Below, piece by piece: positions 61,548 through 64,000 of a DNA stretch of 64,000 nt (within the stretch, counting starts at the first letter, position 1; each line of letters opens with the position of its first letter). The stretch comes from Hymenoscyphus infarciens (taxonomy: Eukaryota; Ascomycota; Leotiomycetes; Helotiales; Helotiaceae). Where the stretch lies: NCBI GenBank assembly GCA_001414345.1, contig LLCB01000381.1:1-64000 (forward strand). Direction: 5' to 3'. A program made the position numbers and the translations under genes. The notes under the pieces are model-generated. The model saw only the letters and a program-made list of their open reading frames with translations. It did not search any database and was not told where the DNA came from.

Positions 61548-63321
61548 CTACTCATATATCATGACTGACAAAGACGTGTTTTCCTCCTCATCGTTAGCCT
61601 TTTCATTCTCCTTGTCGACATCCGTTGGATCTCTCACGAAAACACCATCGCTGGCAATTTTCCAGCCGTTGTTGGATCGCCTGACATATTCCACTACCAA
61701 ATCAAGTCAGTTTCACAATGCACCAATGCAAAGTATCCGAAAAGCTCATTGTAAGATCACCTACCAGCCATAAGCCACGCATCTCTATCGGCAGCATCCC
61801 CAGATTCGAAAACTTGGAGATATTTGTAGTTGTCGGATGGAGGAGAGTTGAAAAGCTCCCTCACTAATGATGCATAGCAGCTGTTTCTCTCGCCCCATAA
61901 ATCATCAGGTTCAACTTGAATCATCTTGCACGGCGTATCCAAAATATCATTTCGCGGAACGAGCTGTACGTAGAGTTTATCAAGTCTCGGTATATTCTCG
62001 GCGAAGCCCCTGAAATGTCTTTCTGTTGGAAATATTCCAATGTATGACATGTCCCGTATGGAGGGGCTGATAAATGGCTTGTGTGACTCTTCCGCTGCGC
62101 CTACAAGATCTGAGAGAATCTTTGGGATAGTCAGATATGGGGTTCGTTTTATAAACTGATAAGGGTACTTACCGAAGGAAGACGTTTCGTCCAAAACTCA
62201 TAAGTAGCATAAGCTCGAACAAATGAGCCTTCATTAAGTAATAGACTTGTCCACGGCCGAATGTCGAAAATAGCAGAAGTCTCGGCACGAGGGAGCTCCC
62301 ATGGCTCCAAGTCGGAAAGTGGTGCAAGTGGAAATTCTTGAGTTGTACCTTCGGAAGAAGTTCCCACAGCTGTTGTATCTGGGGGTTGAGCTTTTCCGGC
62401 GGATCGAGTTACAAGATCCGAAACATTCTCTACCGAAAATTTTTCTGTTACTGGCTCTACAAGACCCCTGGTTTGGCCATCAGTTGGGAACTTTTCCGCT
62501 GAAATTGCCTTGGGGTATGGTTCAGCAACAGAAGGCGGAGCAGGAGATCTTTGAAGACGAAGGTAGTGGCAGGGGCAATCAAGAGTCCAAGCATCCTCCA
62601 ATACCACCTGGCAAGCAGTGAGCGGGCCAAGTGCGGCCGGATGGGCTACTAGAAGCAAATCGGTAGGATCAATGACTTGAAAGAGAGAATTCCAGAACAA
62701 GGAGAAGGAATTCAATCGATCTTCCTTGTCTGAAATATAGAAAACCTTGTGGTCGTGAATCAACAACGTAAAACTGGCGATGATATTCTGGAGACCTTGT
62801 TCCATGACGAAGCTATAGAAGGGATCGATTTGCTTGCTCAGCCCTTGTTTTTCAGATTTCGAATCCGCAACAATGAACCGAGCATGCTTGAACAGAACTG
62901 GTATGACTAGTGTCCTCCACCGCTTGGAGACTTGAGAAAACGCTTTCAGAGGTGCGGACTTTGCGGCGGTCACGTCGAAGGTTGGCTCGTCGAGAAGCAC
63001 GAATTCCGATGGCTTGGGGGTTTCAATGTAGCTAAATATACTCGACAAAAGCTCATTTGGAAGTAATTCGAGGTAGGGTATACCGAGGGGCTCTTTCGAT
63101 ACTGGTGGTTCGGTTGCAGCGTCCAGGGTTGTTGTTTGCACATTGTCTGGGCGTACGCTTGTTCCCCCTTCAGAGCCCCCCGAGTCTGCAAGTGGCGAAT
63201 GGATTGTTTCAAAGGCTTCCGATATCTCTGTCGCATTTTCTGCCACCTTCGTGTCGTCTGCTGTAGGTCGTGCATTGCTCCGACTTGCAGGTGGATATAT
63301 TCGGGATGTAATGTTATCCAT
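61548..63321 (-). CDS. F-box protein with fungal-type C-terminal domain
   Basis: Likely substrate receptor of an SCF ubiquitin ligase or a related Skp1 partner. Minus-strand exons 62173-63321, 61765-62119 and 61548-61693 give 549 residues. The N-terminus is Ser/Thr/Pro-rich. An F-box (about residues 91-135) reads YLELLPNELLSSIFSYIE followed by KAFSQVSKRWRTLV. The rest has no repeats (no LRR or WD40) that I recognise. Residues around 310-500 contain ILSDLVGAAEESH and DAWLMAG; the C-terminus VRRSNNGWKIASDGVFVRDP resembles the closing segment of other fungal F-box proteins. ATG 63321 is the first in frame after stops and is preceded by a possible splice site, so a 5'-UTR intron is possible. Confidence 0.8.
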
Positions 63322-64000
63322 GGCGACGTTACCTACTGGCAAGTGTCAATCGATTAGCATATGGTCCGATTTACACAAGATTTATACACAGTCATACGGT
63401 GACATACCGTCTTTGGATGTGCGGAATGGCTGAGATCAATGGCGTTGCAGGTGGAGGAGAAGAGGTCGGGGTCGGGAGACTTTGTTGCGAGAATTCCACG
63501 AGCTATGCACCGCTTCTCGATTCTCGGGACGTTTAAAGGTTCACAGCAGATGCAATTATGCACTTCGATTATGGTGTTGACGTGATGGTGATGAGAGATT
63601 GAATTAATTGGGAGCTTGTCTTGTAATCGTAATCGACATTGGAAACGCCGAGCTCTGACCCCTCCGAGCCAAGGGTTCACGCTAAACCACCTGGGAGGGC
63701 AGGGCAGTTCACGAATCGTTGTCTCGTCCAGAACAACGACGCATTTTCTGTATCCTTCTGCATCCTTCGGCGCTGTGGACTGAGTTCAAAATAGCTTCAA
63801 CTTTTGCTCTTCAAATTCCGCCCCAGAGAAAGAGCGCTATGATACTGTCCACCTTCAACCCCGGTCTGGAAAGATAAAATGCAACCTGAACCCACTTGCC
63901 TACAGACGAAGCTGTCTCGGGATTCGTATCTGGGAGTATCATCCGACACTGGCAGAGAGAGCCATTCGTTGGAGTAATCTCTTGGGTGTTGGTGAAGCCG
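63322..64000. other. 5' flank of the F-box gene, no supported gene
   Basis: Leader and promoter of the F-box gene; it may include part of a gene that begins beyond the window. Short frames are unsupported. Confidence 0.5.

Overview
The window is nuclear DNA of a filamentous ascomycete (Pezizomycotina). Genes carry short GT..AG introns of about 50-150 bp. Housekeeping proteins are fungal in type: STT3, ATP synthase subunit e, dynein intermediate chain, dynactin p25, and Kre9/KNH-type GPI proteins. A large AT-rich block shows the C-to-T signature of repeat-induced point mutation (RIP). Leotiomycetes is my guess, from general feel only. All gene models were spliced by hand from reading frames, splice sites and family motifs.

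Bases 1 to about 22,150 are one RIP-mutated transposon island with no intact gene. CpA and TpG dinucleotides are almost absent in its first 14.7 kb. I read through the stops and recognised a Tad1/LINE-type element, a Ty3/gypsy gag-protease-RT fragment and a Ty1/copia integrase-RT-RNase H element. The LINE-gypsy junction is duplicated as a large inverted repeat (about 1-3135 against 4325-7454). A later, less mutated, complete LTR element lies at 15443-18328, with 345-bp LTRs and an AGAGT target duplication, nested in another degraded element. A second minus-strand LINE fragment and a miniature-element copy that carries a 7-unit minisatellite close the island.

From 22.2 kb to the end is gene-containing sequence with eleven supported genes: P5C reductase (+, 22834-23811); a type-B carboxylesterase with a long Pro/Glu/Lys tail (+, 25194-27796); two paralogous Kre9/KNH-like GPI-anchored wall proteins (-, 32178-32931 and 35545-36374); a 999-residue basic SR-rich protein with a CxxC..CxxC site (-, 38937-42334); STT3 (-, 45009-47573); mitochondrial ATP synthase subunit e (-, 48688-49199); cytoplasmic dynein intermediate chain (+, 49660-51803); an Old Yellow Enzyme (+, 53797-55076); a gamma-glutamylcyclotransferase-like protein (-, 56317-56898); dynactin p25 (-, 60023-60732); and an F-box protein (-, 61548-63321). 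They are independent genes, not a pathway cluster. The dynein intermediate chain and the dynactin subunit belong to the same motor system but lie about 8 kb apart.

The intergenic parts are long and hold several small unlabelled repeats: a miniature element with long terminal inverted repeats in three states of decay, a pair of 95-bp palindromic elements with poly-C/poly-G tips, a foldback made of LTR ends at 55.6 kb, a loose array of a GCTTACTC word at 29.1-29.6 kb, and homopolymer-rich stretches that look like assembly trouble. I found no CRISPR array, rRNA, convincing tRNA or secondary-metabolite cluster, and no clear new multi-gene system. The most unusual items are the inverted-duplication/RIP architecture, the small inverted-repeat elements, the SR-rich zinc-site protein and the esterase tail.
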